DNA of 64,000 bases from JAWPMV01 sp039819665 (GCA_039819665.1 JBCBRM010000013.1:83449-147448), one strand, 5' to 3'; counted from the stretch's first letter, positions 28,501-37,195 are shown. Notes: generated from the sequence alone by a model not told the origin. Numbers and translations: made by a program.

Positions 28501-28692
28501 GACCTTTCTGCTACAGTTCATTTCTCCGACAAGCTATCTCTGACAGGTGGTGTAAACAACCTTTTTGATGTGTATCCGGATATGCTGAGAGAAGGACAGG
28601 TGAGAGGTGAAGTAATTTATTCAAGAAGGGTGAATCAGTTCGGTACCAACGGACGTTTCCTCAACCTGACCTTGAATTACAATTGGGACTAA
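25543..28692 (+). CDS. TonB-dependent receptor with STN signalling domain
   Basis: 1049 residues. Signal peptide about 1-29; STN domain (about 38-108; LVDALNELSEEFQVIFSF); carboxypeptidase-D regulatory-like domain (about 165-246); plug (about 255-385; RVEILRDGAAAQYGSDAIAGVV); 22-strand barrel to the C-terminus. The STN domain fits regulation through the upstream FecR/sigma pair. An unusual insert at 109-164 holds two similar basic helices flanking a serine-rich linker. Substrate is unknown; the catabolic operon that follows deals with tricarboxylate-like acids, so a metal-carboxylate or organic acid conjugate is one hypothesis. A strong terminator separates it from that operon. Confidence 0.95.
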   Translation: MRLGPLLKISLGIFLFLPGLCYTSLQGADAPPKASEIAQEMYLVDALNELSEEFQVIFSFDSDLLEGVTVDFEFQETQSLESNINRLLVKTHFRYKHLGDKYYVIYQNDKAGNRKLKKMARKVKQLQDLEEKGGISLHSSSSGSRAKLSNIARTVKKMEELRKQISGTVTDEEGMPLIGATVKVKGAAIGTNTDGEGKFSLDVPDGSTLVISYIGYETKEVKVGNESTIDIILTSGLNLEGITVTGSRGKPRTDLDSPVPIDAIQASELFKTGQPDIAQSIHFTVPSFSAQKFGINDLAPLIDPAQLRGLGSDQTLLLVNGKRRHKVAFFNGNDGVGKGQLGNDINSIPSMAVERVEILRDGAAAQYGSDAIAGVVSMQLKQNRSGGSFQSYIGSTFTSPKYDDITNRGTEGEKIYGDDPITDGNTFSSSLNFGLPWGQDGFISTTLNFSHMDPTDRSGSYSHSSGWYVPEQYEPLGLTDEQLQAQNGIDPDRAVLGTAENTNGGLFINAGKPINENWDFYGMAGYTKKQIIGGVFTRTPARTSRAVLDIFPDGYNPEVPSRLTDWQILSGIKGNLGGGWNADFSMGYSGNDVQLFARNTVNPSMGSASPTQFYTGGLRVTQSIINVDLTKALSDNVNLAIGSEYRRETYEQSEGQRESWFPGPLSTEGRDIGSSGREGFTPASTGFWDRNNLGIYAELEADITEDFLVTVAGRFEDYSDFGSDFSWKLATRYKITDAISLRGSLNRSFRAPALAQTHYSNFSQISFDSDGSSIVSPTLPIRDSRVASAFGIENLTQETSFDIALGATAKFGDLKITLDAYQIAVDDRIFIAQVAASDFPAFSTSGFDDINFFTNAINTTTQGLDFVATWRKVVTPTNYFNISLAVNFNETTIDELNVTDQLAPHISFDRTNNGSDFFIYLVEGTPTRKIILSPSYRIGPITLLARISNFGEVSEPRLRFNADLNEWDDNPPGGGEPQRLGSKSLVDLSATVHFSDKLSLTGGVNNLFDVYPDMLREGQVRGEVIYSRRVNQFGTNGRFLNLTLNYNWD

Positions 28693-28721
28693 ATTTCATG
28701 TAACATTATATCATATCATTG

Positions 28722-28758
28722 AAAAGGGGAATTTGCTGTCTGGCAAATTCCCTTTTTT
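28722..28758 (+). terminator. Intrinsic terminator after the TonB receptor
   Basis: GGGAATTTGC (28727-28736) pairs perfectly with GCAAATTCCC (28743-28752) around a TGTCTG loop, followed directly by six T residues; flanking A/T runs extend the stem. Confidence 0.9.
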
Positions 28759-28782
28759 CTCCCAAAAGAATCAAACAGCCTA

Positions 28783-30267
28783 ATGAGCAAGAAGAAAGTA
28801 GTAGTAGTTGGCAGTGGAAATGCAGCCTTATGCGCAGGAATTGCTGCACTGGAAAAAGGTGCGGAGGTATTGATGGTAGAAAAAGCCTCTGAAAAAGAAG
28901 CAGGTGGGAATAGCCGATACACAGCTGGTGCAATGCGCTTTGTGTACAATTCCAATGAAGACCTCATGCCTTTATTGTTGAATCCGGAAGACGAAAAACT
29001 GGAACATACCGAATTTGGGGCTTATCCTAAGGAGAAATTTCAGCAGGATCTCCTCAACTTCAATGGAGGAAATCCGCTTTCCATGCACCAGCATATCCTG
29101 ATCGATCGAAGCTATGACACCTTAAGATGGATGGGGGAGCATAATATCCGCTTTGAGCCCATTTATTCCCGTCAAAGTTTCGAAAAAGATGGAAAATTTA
29201 TCTTCTGGGGAGGATTAACCCTGGAGGCAAAGGGAGAAGGAGTTGGTTTGATTGAAGCAGAAATGGCTGCCTTTGAAAAATTGGGGGGCGAAATTCAGTA
29301 CGTAACCGCTGCAGAGGAATTGATGCTTGATGGAGAGAAAGTCGTCGGAATTATTTGCCAGGGACCTCATGGAAAAATTGAGATTCCCGCTGATGCAGTA
29401 ATTCTGGGATCGGGAGGCTTTGAAGCCAGTCCTGAACTACGGGAAAAATACATGGGTGGAAACTGGGGAAAATCGAAAGTAAGAGGCACACCCCACAATA
29501 CGGGCAAAGGCCTCGAAATGGCATTGGCTGCGGGAGGTGTATTTCATGGAATCGAAGACGGCTGCCATGCGGTACCCATGGACCTGAATATGCCCAATTA
29601 TGGCAACCTTGAGATTCCCTATATCGAAAGAAAACACTACCGAAAAATATGTTACTTCCTCGGCATCATGCTCAATGAAGAAGGAAATCGCTTTGTCGAC
29701 GAAGGAGAAAATTTCCGAAACTATACCTACGCTCAATTTGGCCGTGCCATCCTGAATCAGCCGAATCAGTTTGCCTGGCAAATTTTCGATAAAAAGGTAG
29801 AGCATCTCCTATACAGCGAATATAGATTTTGGGACGCAAGTTTTGTGGAGGCAGATACTTTGGAAGAATTGGTGGGGAAACTGGAAGGGGTCGATCATGC
29901 AGAAGCCCTGAAAAGCATCAAGGAATACAATGCAGCTGTAGATAGGCAGGCAGAATTTGATCCGACTATCCTGGATGGAAAAAGTACCCAAGGCCTTTCG
30001 CTTAACAAAACAAATTGGGCCAATACGCTGGATACACCGCCTTACAAGGCCTATCCGGTAACTTGCGGAATTACCTTTACCTATGGAGGCATAAAGGTAA
30101 ACGAGAATGCTGCTGTACTGAATAATGCCGATAAGCCCATCGAAGGCCTCTTCGCCTGTGGAGAAATGGTAGGCGGCGTATTTTATTATGGGTATCCCGG
30201 CGGATCGGGCTTGACTTCGGGAGCGGTATTCGGCAGATTAGCAGGGCATTCGGCAGCAGATCTATAG
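28783..30267 (+). CDS. tcuA: TcuA-like FAD-dependent tricarballylate dehydrogenase
   Basis: 494 residues. The FAD Rossmann motif VVVVGSGNAALCAG (6-19), the GGNSRYTAGAMRF segment (41-53) and the C-terminal FACGEMVGGVFYYGYPGGSGLTSG region match the fumarate reductase/succinate dehydrogenase flavoprotein fold, and specifically TcuA-type proteins, which oxidise tricarballylate to cis-aconitate. No heme or iron-sulfur domain is attached, so a separate electron acceptor (TcuB in Salmonella) would be needed; none is encoded nearby. First gene of a five-gene operon with a tripartite tricarboxylate transporter. Substrate could also be a related tricarboxylate. Confidence 0.82.
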   Translation: MSKKKVVVVGSGNAALCAGIAALEKGAEVLMVEKASEKEAGGNSRYTAGAMRFVYNSNEDLMPLLLNPEDEKLEHTEFGAYPKEKFQQDLLNFNGGNPLSMHQHILIDRSYDTLRWMGEHNIRFEPIYSRQSFEKDGKFIFWGGLTLEAKGEGVGLIEAEMAAFEKLGGEIQYVTAAEELMLDGEKVVGIICQGPHGKIEIPADAVILGSGGFEASPELREKYMGGNWGKSKVRGTPHNTGKGLEMALAAGGVFHGIEDGCHAVPMDLNMPNYGNLEIPYIERKHYRKICYFLGIMLNEEGNRFVDEGENFRNYTYAQFGRAILNQPNQFAWQIFDKKVEHLLYSEYRFWDASFVEADTLEELVGKLEGVDHAEALKSIKEYNAAVDRQAEFDPTILDGKSTQGLSLNKTNWANTLDTPPYKAYPVTCGITFTYGGIKVNENAAVLNNADKPIEGLFACGEMVGGVFYYGYPGGSGLTSGAVFGRLAGHSAADL

Positions 30268-30295
30268 GAAAGTTGAAAAAATTACTACTACTCAC

Positions 30296-31429
30296 ATGGA
30301 AACTAAAGAGCTAAAGCAGATCATAGGACTTAGCATAGCATTTCTCGCGACCTATTTTCTATTTACTTTTCTGACTAAGCAAGAATCTCCGGCAAATTTG
30401 GAGGCCAAAGGCCAAAGCCTGGCTACTGCTTATTTTAAGGACAAAACCATCGAATGGGTAATTCCCTTCAAAGAAGGTGGTGGTGGAGATACCTGGGCGC
30501 GATTTAATGCCCCATTTTTCCAAAAACACATTCCCGGCAATCCCATCATCGTGGTCAACAACATTCCTGGTGGAGGATCGATCAAGGGCGCCAACCTTTT
30601 CGCAGATCGTGTAAAGCCTGACGGAATCATGATCCTTGGTACATCAGGGACAACCCAAATGCCCTATTTGCTGGATGATCCACGCGTACGCTACGATTAC
30701 AAAAAGTACAAACCCATAATGGCTTATCCTACGGGCGGGGTGGTCTATTGCAATCCCAATATCGGTGTAAAATCTACTGCTGATCTGGCCAAAATCAAGG
30801 ACATGCCCTTAAAATATGCCAGCCAGGGCCCTACATCTCTTGACATCGTTCCCATGTTCTCTTTTGATTTGCTGGGATTGGATGTTCAAGCAGTTTTTGG
30901 CTTTAGGGGAAGGGGTGCTGGAAGATTGGCTTTCGAAAGGGGAGAGGTGCTCATCGATTACCAAACCTCTTCGGCATATCTGAAAAATGTGCTTCCCCTG
31001 GTAGAAGCAGGAGATGCCGTTCCGCTTTTTAGTTTCGGTGCATTAGATGAAAATGGAAATCTGGTCAGAGATCCCAGTTTCCCCGACTTGCCTCATTTTG
31101 GGGAAGTATATGAAGACATGGGCTTTGAACGCTCCGGCATCAAATGGGATACCTGGTTTGCCTTTATGGCGGCAGGATTTGGGGGAATGAAGCTCTTGCT
31201 GACCCCAAATGAGACTCCAGATGAAATCGTAGCCGAATACCAAAAAGCCATTGCCGCGATGAAAAAGGACGAGGAATACCTCAGCTCCAAAGTAAAGGCC
31301 CTGGGTTTTTATGAGCAATCCATCGGTGAGAAGGCGAAAAAAATCTTTGACCTTGCCACCAATGTTGACGATGCCGAAACGGAATACATGAAGAATTGGC
31401 TCAGAGAAAAATACGATTTGAACATCTAA
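30296..31429 (+). CDS. tctC: TctC/Bug-type tripartite tricarboxylate transporter binding protein
   Basis: 377 residues. The N-terminal hydrophobic helix (about 10-27, IGLSIAFLATYFLFTFLT) has neither a clear signal-peptidase site nor a lipobox, so the protein may stay membrane-anchored. The Bug-family core is clear: IPFKEGGGGDTWARF, NNIPGGGSIKGANLF, then ADLAKIKD and a C-terminal helical segment. Bug proteins capture di- or tricarboxylates in the periplasm and deliver them to the TctAB membrane component, which is encoded 9 bp downstream. Longer than typical members (about 320 residues) because of the N-terminal anchor and linker. Confidence 0.9.
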   Translation: METKELKQIIGLSIAFLATYFLFTFLTKQESPANLEAKGQSLATAYFKDKTIEWVIPFKEGGGGDTWARFNAPFFQKHIPGNPIIVVNNIPGGGSIKGANLFADRVKPDGIMILGTSGTTQMPYLLDDPRVRYDYKKYKPIMAYPTGGVVYCNPNIGVKSTADLAKIKDMPLKYASQGPTSLDIVPMFSFDLLGLDVQAVFGFRGRGAGRLAFERGEVLIDYQTSSAYLKNVLPLVEAGDAVPLFSFGALDENGNLVRDPSFPDLPHFGEVYEDMGFERSGIKWDTWFAFMAAGFGGMKLLLTPNETPDEIVAEYQKAIAAMKKDEEYLSSKVKALGFYEQSIGEKAKKIFDLATNVDDAETEYMKNWLREKYDLNI

Positions 31430-31438
31430 TTCCCTCCC

Positions 31439-33388
31439 ATGCTCGATTTAGTACTAGAAGCCTTCGCAACTTTGTTCTCCCCGGATCATTTCGCCTACCT
31501 GATGCTGGGAGTATTGCTGGGCCTTGTCATAGGTGTTTTTCCCGGCCTGGGAGGGATTGCAGGTTTGTCTTTGTTACTTCCTTTCCTCTACGGAATGGAT
31601 GAAGTTTCGGCTCTCGCTACCTTAGTAGGATTGGTGGCAGTAATACCCACTTCGGCTACCTTTACCTCGGTCCTCATGGGGATACCCGGTTCCAGTTCCA
31701 GTCAGGCTACGGTCTTGGATGGATTTGCACTGGCGAAAAAAGGACAGGCATCCCGGGCTTTAGGAGCTGCCTTTTCATCCTCTTTATTTGGAGGCCTTTT
31801 CGGAGCCATTATTCTGACCTTTTTTGTCCAGATTGCCCGACCTGTTATCCTGATATTCGGTTCGGCTGAACTTTTTATGTTGGCACTCTTTGGCCTTTCC
31901 ATGGTAGGATCGCTTTCGGGCAAAAGTTTGGTGAAAGGCATCGTCGCTTGTGGGTTCGGAATCCTGGTAGGAAGCATAGGAGCTGCACCTGCAACGGGTG
32001 AATTTCGTATGATCTTCGGTATCAATTACCTCTATGATGGCTTGCCGCTTGTCGTGATAGCCTTATCCATATTTGCTTTCCCAGAAATCTCTGAACTCTT
32101 CCGAAAAGAAAGTTCCATTGCAGAAGGGGCCGAACTTGGCAAGGGAGGCTGGTTGAGCGGAGTAAAGGACTTGATTAAAAATAAATGGTTGGCTTTGCGT
32201 TGTGCAGGTATAGGAACCATTGTAGGTGCTATACCGGGTATGGGAGGAAGTGTGGTTGACTGGATTGCTTACGGGCATGTCGTCCAGACTTCCAAAGACA
32301 AATCGGCTTTTGGCAAGGGAGATATACGAGGCGTAATTGCTCCAGAGTCTGCCAATAATGCCAAGGAAGGCGGGGCTTTGATGCCGACCCTTTTATTTGG
32401 TATTCCTGGATCGGGTTCTATGGCCGTTTTTCTGGGAGGTATGGTCCTGATCGGAATTGAGGCAGGACCTTCCATGGTTACGACAGATATTGATTTGACC
32501 TACACCATCATCTGGTCGCTTGCGATTGCTAATGTCCTGGGAGCTGGTTTGTCCCTCTTCCTCGCAGGTCCCATTTCTAAACTCACCCAGATCAAGTTTA
32601 GCCTTCTCGCTCCATTTATGATCATGGTCATCAGTTTTGCAGCTTTTCAGGCGACCAAAGACATGATGGACCTATGGATGCTCATGATCTTTGGGGTGAT
32701 TGGCATTTTTATGAAACGCTTTGGCTGGTCCCGACCGGCTTTTCTAATTGGTTTTGTATTGGCTACTCAGGCAGAAAGCTACCTGAATATGTCGGTGCAG
32801 TTCTATAGCTGGGAAATGTTCCTGAGACCCGGAGTTATCATCATCATGGTATTATCGTTGATCTCCATTTATTTCAGCAGAAAGGGTACGGTTGATGAAA
32901 ATGCCGAACTCATGGAAAGAGAGCGAAAAAAGAATTTGAGTCTTTCCCCCCAATTGATCTTTGCGGTGGTGGTATTGCTCTTTATTCTCGTCGCTATTTT
33001 TGATGGAAATCAGCAATCCTTTTTAGGGGGGGTATTCCCTTTGGTTATTGCTTATGTCATACTTCCTTTTGCCCTTTACCTCATCTGGCTATTTGCAAAA
33101 GGAAAGCGAGACAATGCTGCAGTCTTTGATGCAGAACAAGTGGTTCCCGAAGGAACATTTAAAGCAAGCTGGTATGAACCTATAGTATGGATAGGAGCGC
33201 TCTACCTTTTGAGTACGCTGATCGGCTTCCTCCCGGCAATCATTTTATTCTTTGTTGCCTTCTTTACCCTGAAAGCCAAAACCAATCCGACCAAAACCGC
33301 TTTGCTTACTTTGGGCGGTGTCAGTCTCCTGATAGTATTTGGTTATTTCCTTAATCTCGAATTCCCACAAGGCCTTTTAATCAATTAA
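31439..33388 (+). CDS. tctA: TctA-TctB fusion, membrane component of tripartite tricarboxylate transporter
   Basis: 649 residues, versus about 500 for ordinary TctA. Residues 1-500 carry the TctA domain with repeated glycine/proline motifs GVFPGLGGIAG and GAIPGMGGSVVDW, ATVLDGFALAKKG, and ten or more membrane helices. The C-terminal part (about 500-649) has four hydrophobic helices in the arrangement of the small subunit TctB (LIFAVVVLLFILVAIFDG; LIAFFTLK-like loop). No separate tctB gene exists in the operon, so the small subunit is fused. It would import a tricarboxylate-like substrate with a sodium or proton gradient. Confidence 0.88.
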   Translation: MLDLVLEAFATLFSPDHFAYLMLGVLLGLVIGVFPGLGGIAGLSLLLPFLYGMDEVSALATLVGLVAVIPTSATFTSVLMGIPGSSSSQATVLDGFALAKKGQASRALGAAFSSSLFGGLFGAIILTFFVQIARPVILIFGSAELFMLALFGLSMVGSLSGKSLVKGIVACGFGILVGSIGAAPATGEFRMIFGINYLYDGLPLVVIALSIFAFPEISELFRKESSIAEGAELGKGGWLSGVKDLIKNKWLALRCAGIGTIVGAIPGMGGSVVDWIAYGHVVQTSKDKSAFGKGDIRGVIAPESANNAKEGGALMPTLLFGIPGSGSMAVFLGGMVLIGIEAGPSMVTTDIDLTYTIIWSLAIANVLGAGLSLFLAGPISKLTQIKFSLLAPFMIMVISFAAFQATKDMMDLWMLMIFGVIGIFMKRFGWSRPAFLIGFVLATQAESYLNMSVQFYSWEMFLRPGVIIIMVLSLISIYFSRKGTVDENAELMERERKKNLSLSPQLIFAVVVLLFILVAIFDGNQQSFLGGVFPLVIAYVILPFALYLIWLFAKGKRDNAAVFDAEQVVPEGTFKASWYEPIVWIGALYLLSTLIGFLPAIILFFVAFFTLKAKTNPTKTALLTLGGVSLLIVFGYFLNLEFPQGLLIN

Positions 33389-33389
33389 T

Positions 33390-34457
33390 ATGCTCAAACA
33401 TATTCCCTGTATATACATGCGTGCCGGAACTTCCCGCGGTCCCTTTCTGGATTTGAGGGACCTCCCATCGGATACTGCCGAACGAGCCGAAGCTCTTCTG
33501 AAGATCATGGGATCACCCGATAAAAGGCAGATCGATGGAATTGGTGGGGCGACGACGGTTACCAGCAAGGTCGTTATGGTTCAACCTTCAGAGCGAGCAG
33601 GTATTGATGTCGACTATCTTTTCGCCCAGGTCTTTATAGAAAAGCCCATCGTGGATACCAAACCGACCTGTGGCAATATGATGACGGGAGTTGGTCCTTT
33701 TGCCATTGAAAAAGGCTGGGTAAAAGCTACACATCCTGAGACCCGTATCAAGGTCTACAACTTCAATACAGACTCACACATTGAGATCGTTGTGCAAACC
33801 CCACATGGAGAAATCAACTATGTAGACGGGGATTTCTCTATAGATGGTGTTCCGGGAAGTGGAGCTCCTGTTTTGATGAACCTGAGTGGAATTGCGGGAG
33901 GGGCAACTGGAAAACTATTCCCCACGGGAAATAGAGTAGATACCATCAATGGGCTGGAAGTCTCATTGGTAGATGCCGGCAATATGATGATGCTTTTAAG
34001 AGCCCGTGATTTAGGATTGACGGGATTGGAGGATAAAGCCTTTTTTCAGGAGAATAAGGAGTTGATGCAAAGGATAGAAGCGACTCGAATCGAAGCAGGA
34101 CGAATTTCTGGCCTGGGAGATGTTTCCGAAAGCGTAATCCCCAAAGTTGGCATCCTTTCCCCCCCACGAAATGGAGGCAATATAAAATCCCAATACCTCA
34201 CGCCGCATAGCCTTCATCCTGCCCATGCTGTGAGTGGGGCTGTCTGCATAGGTACTGCTGCCAAAGCGGAAGGCACGATCGCAGCTGAAATTGCTCAAAC
34301 GAATGGAGAAAATTCAGAACAGATCGTAGTAGAACATCCTTCGGGCCTTATTCCTGTCCAAATTGAAGTCGGAGGCGAAGGAAAGGATTTTAATGTAGTG
34401 AAAGCGGGAACTTTGCGTACCTGTCGAAAATTGATGGAAGGTCAGCTTTTTTATTGA
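33390..34457 (+). CDS. PrpF/GalD-family isomerase (4-oxalomesaconate tautomerase or aconitate isomerase type)
   Basis: 355 residues of the PrpF family (diaminopimelate-epimerase-like double domain). Conserved pieces: IPCIYMRAGTSRGPFLDLRDLP (5-26), GSPDKRQIDGIGGATTVTSK with Lys60, and KPTCGNMMTGVGPFA with Cys94. Members shift a double bond or isomerise tricarboxylic enoates: PrpF acts on methylaconitate/aconitate, GalD on 4-oxalomesaconate. The GSPDKRQIDG pattern resembles the GalD branch. Only 1 bp separates it from the transporter gene, so translation is probably coupled. With TcuA in the operon an aconitate-type substrate is attractive; the data do not decide between the two. Confidence 0.85.
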   Translation: MLKHIPCIYMRAGTSRGPFLDLRDLPSDTAERAEALLKIMGSPDKRQIDGIGGATTVTSKVVMVQPSERAGIDVDYLFAQVFIEKPIVDTKPTCGNMMTGVGPFAIEKGWVKATHPETRIKVYNFNTDSHIEIVVQTPHGEINYVDGDFSIDGVPGSGAPVLMNLSGIAGGATGKLFPTGNRVDTINGLEVSLVDAGNMMMLLRARDLGLTGLEDKAFFQENKELMQRIEATRIEAGRISGLGDVSESVIPKVGILSPPRNGGNIKSQYLTPHSLHPAHAVSGAVCIGTAAKAEGTIAAEIAQTNGENSEQIVVEHPSGLIPVQIEVGGEGKDFNVVKAGTLRTCRKLMEGQLFY

Positions 34458-34460
34458 GTT

Positions 34461-35405
34461 ATGCGTATTGCCATCCCGGACGATTACCAAAACGTAATCC
34501 AAAGCCTGGATTGTTTTCAGTTGCTACAGGGACATGAGCTGACAATCGTCCACGAATACCATTCCGATCCCTGGGAGTTGACTGAAAAGTTAGCTGATCC
34601 AGAGGTGCTAGTTTTAACCCGAACCCGAACCAAAGTAAATGATAGACTACTGAGACAGCTTCCTAATCTCAAACTCATTTCCCAAACTGGAAAGAACGCA
34701 GGTCATATCGATGAGCGGGCTTGCCATAGACATGGTGTTGCAATAGTAGAAGGGCGGGGAAATCCCATTGCAACCGCCGAACTGACATGGGCACTCATCA
34801 TGAATGGTATGCGCTTGATTCCTCAGGCAATTGAAGGGATGAAAGCTGGTAATTGGCAGGTGAATATGGGGCGTAGGATTTATGAAAAACGACTAGGGAT
34901 ATGGGGATTTGGAAAGATTGGTAAGCGTATCGCCACCTATGCAAAAACTTTTGGAGCAGAAGTAATGGTATGGGGAAGTGAGGCTTCTCGTGCAAGTGCC
35001 ATTGAGATGGGCTATCTGGCAGCAGAATCAAAAAAGGAATTCTTCAGTAGCTGTGACATTATCAGTCTACATTTACGATTGAAGGAAAGCACAAAAGGAA
35101 TTGTAAAAGGAGCTGATCTGCTTTCCATGAAAAGTGATGCTCTGCTAGTGAATACAGCGCGTGCAGCTCTGATAGAGGAAGGTGCGCTCCTGGCAGCTTT
35201 GATGGCGGGAAGACCTGGTTTTGCAGCTTTGGATGTGTATGAACATGAACCCATTTTTGATCCTTATCATCCTTTGCTCCAAATGGATAACGTAATCTGC
35301 ACCCCTCACCTCGGATATGTAGAGCGATCGGGCTACGAACTGTATTTCTCTATCGCTTTTCAAAATGTCCTGGACTATTTTGCTAATAATTCGATGAATG
35401 GCTAA
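34461..35405 (+). CDS. D-2-hydroxyacid dehydrogenase (NAD-dependent)
   Basis: 314 residues. NAD motif GFGKIG (149-154) and the catalytic triad Arg234 (NTARAALI), Glu263 (YEHEP) and His283 (CTPHLGY) mark a complete D-isomer-specific 2-hydroxyacid dehydrogenase. Substrate within this large family (phosphoglycerate, glyoxylate, oxalo-acids) cannot be told from sequence. It begins 3 bp after the PrpF-like gene and ends the operon. Its placement suggests interconversion of a 2-oxo acid and a 2-hydroxy acid derived from the imported tricarboxylate. Confidence 0.9.
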   Translation: MRIAIPDDYQNVIQSLDCFQLLQGHELTIVHEYHSDPWELTEKLADPEVLVLTRTRTKVNDRLLRQLPNLKLISQTGKNAGHIDERACHRHGVAIVEGRGNPIATAELTWALIMNGMRLIPQAIEGMKAGNWQVNMGRRIYEKRLGIWGFGKIGKRIATYAKTFGAEVMVWGSEASRASAIEMGYLAAESKKEFFSSCDIISLHLRLKESTKGIVKGADLLSMKSDALLVNTARAALIEEGALLAALMAGRPGFAALDVYEHEPIFDPYHPLLQMDNVICTPHLGYVERSGYELYFSIAFQNVLDYFANNSMNG

Positions 35406-35619
35406 AGGATCTCGCCTATTTGTCTTGCACCAGATAGCTGAAGAAAGGAATCTTTTATAGATTTCATATGTCCCTTTTCAGAAGAGAATGTGGATCGCTA
35501 AAACAATTGTTGGAAAAAACTTTTATCTATATCCAGAGGCAGCTACTTCAAGCTGTACAATTTGTTTTATATTCAATTAAAACGAGAAAGGAATCCTTTC
35601 TGAAGACAATTCAGCATAG

Positions 35620-37185
35620 ATGAAATTTGATATAAAAGATACGTTCAATAAAGAACTTCCAGCTGACCCTGATCGCAACAATACGCGGAGGCAAGTGAAG
35701 GAAGCTTGTTACTCTTTTGTGACGCCTCGCGTTCCAGGTGAAGCTAAAGTGCTGCATGTTTCGGAGGAGATGATGAAAGAACTAGGCTTACATCAGGAAG
35801 ATATAGCATCAGAGGAGTTTCGGGATGTTTTTAGTGGGGCGAAAGTATTGGAAGGAACAGATCCTTATTCGATGTGCTATGGTGGGCATCAGTTTGGGAA
35901 TTGGGCCGGGCAGTTGGGAGACGGAAGAGCCATCAATTTGATGGAGATTGTTCATAATGGAAAGCGCTGGGCCTTGCAATTGAAAGGTGCAGGGGAAACC
36001 CCTTATTCCCGAACGGCTGATGGTCTTGCCGTATTGAGATCTTCTATCCGGGAGCATCTGGCAAGTGAGGCTATGCATCATCTGGGTGTACCTACTACTC
36101 GATCTTTGAGTCTGAGTTTGTCAGGAGATCAGGTCTTGAGAGATATGTTGTACGATGGAAATGCTGCCTACGAAAAAGGAGCTATAGTCTGTCGGGCTGC
36201 TCCCTCATTTATTCGCTTTGGAAACTTCCAGATTTTCGCCAGCCGCAATGATCACGAAAACCTGAAAAAGCTGACCGATTATACCATTAAACACTTCTTC
36301 CCTGAAATAACTTCAACAGGAGCAGAAGCTTACATTGAATTTTTCAATATTGTTCTAGATAAGACCCTGGAAATGGTTCTGCATTGGCAAAGAGTAGGTT
36401 TTGTTCACGGAGTCATGAATACGGATAATATGTCCATTCTGGGATTGAGTATAGATTATGGCCCCTATGGATTTCTGGATAATTATGATCACGACTGGAC
36501 GCCCAATACCACTGACGCCCAAGGGCGCAGATATCGGTATATAAATCAACCCGGTATAGCTCAATGGAACCTCTTCCAACTTGCCAATGCATTATTTCCC
36601 ATCATGGGAGATCCCAAGCCTCTGGAAGCCGCTTTAAAGCGCTATGCAGATGAGTATGCAGATAAATACATCCACATGATGCGCGCCAAGCTGGGCTTAA
36701 GCGCTGAGCTTGAGGGCGATAAAGGTTTGATAGACTCCCTGGAAAAGTGCCTGGAGTTGACAGAAACCGATATGACCATCTTTTTCCGTCTATTGGCAGG
36801 CGTATCCTCAAAGATTACTTCTTACAAAGCTCTTGAAAAGCTTCAAGAAGCATTTTATAAACCGGAGGAATTGGAACGCAAAGTAGAAGAGGAATGGATG
36901 GCCTGGTTTGAGTCTTACCTTGGCCGTTTGAAAAAAGAGGATACTTCAGATGAAGAAAGAAGGGCTAGCATGAATCAGGTAAACCCCAAATACATTCTGC
37001 GAAATTATATGGCGCAATTGGCCATAGATGCTGCGGATGATGGCGACTATTCCCTGATCGAGGAATTGTATCAGCTCTTGAAGAAGCCATATGCCGAGCA
37101 GCCCGAAAATGAAAAGTGGTTCATCAAAAGACCCGATTGGGCCAGGCATAAGGTTGGTTGTTCGATGCTATCTTGTAGTTCTTAA
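35620..37185 (+). CDS. selO: SelO/YdiU family protein adenylyltransferase (pseudokinase-fold AMPylase)
   Basis: 521 residues, full length. The defining motif YGGHQFGNWAGQLGDGRA (87-104) and QLKGAGETPYSRTADG (120-135) are intact, as are the metal-binding residues in the segment HGVMNTDNMSILG. SelO transfers AMP to Ser/Thr/Tyr of proteins during oxidative stress. The C-terminus ends in CSMLSCSS, whose cysteines occupy the place of the selenocysteine/cysteine tail of other members. It has its own upstream region (214 bp) and is followed 10 bp later by a small gene, so they probably form a two-gene unit. Confidence 0.95.
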   Translation: MKFDIKDTFNKELPADPDRNNTRRQVKEACYSFVTPRVPGEAKVLHVSEEMMKELGLHQEDIASEEFRDVFSGAKVLEGTDPYSMCYGGHQFGNWAGQLGDGRAINLMEIVHNGKRWALQLKGAGETPYSRTADGLAVLRSSIREHLASEAMHHLGVPTTRSLSLSLSGDQVLRDMLYDGNAAYEKGAIVCRAAPSFIRFGNFQIFASRNDHENLKKLTDYTIKHFFPEITSTGAEAYIEFFNIVLDKTLEMVLHWQRVGFVHGVMNTDNMSILGLSIDYGPYGFLDNYDHDWTPNTTDAQGRRYRYINQPGIAQWNLFQLANALFPIMGDPKPLEAALKRYADEYADKYIHMMRAKLGLSAELEGDKGLIDSLEKCLELTETDMTIFFRLLAGVSSKITSYKALEKLQEAFYKPEELERKVEEEWMAWFESYLGRLKKEDTSDEERRASMNQVNPKYILRNYMAQLAIDAADDGDYSLIEELYQLLKKPYAEQPENEKWFIKRPDWARHKVGCSMLSCSS

Positions 37186-37195
37186 GCCCCAAATT

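Noticed and set aside
37091..37195. Upstream extension of the small gene after selO
   Set aside because: It lies out of frame within selO and has no protein-like character.
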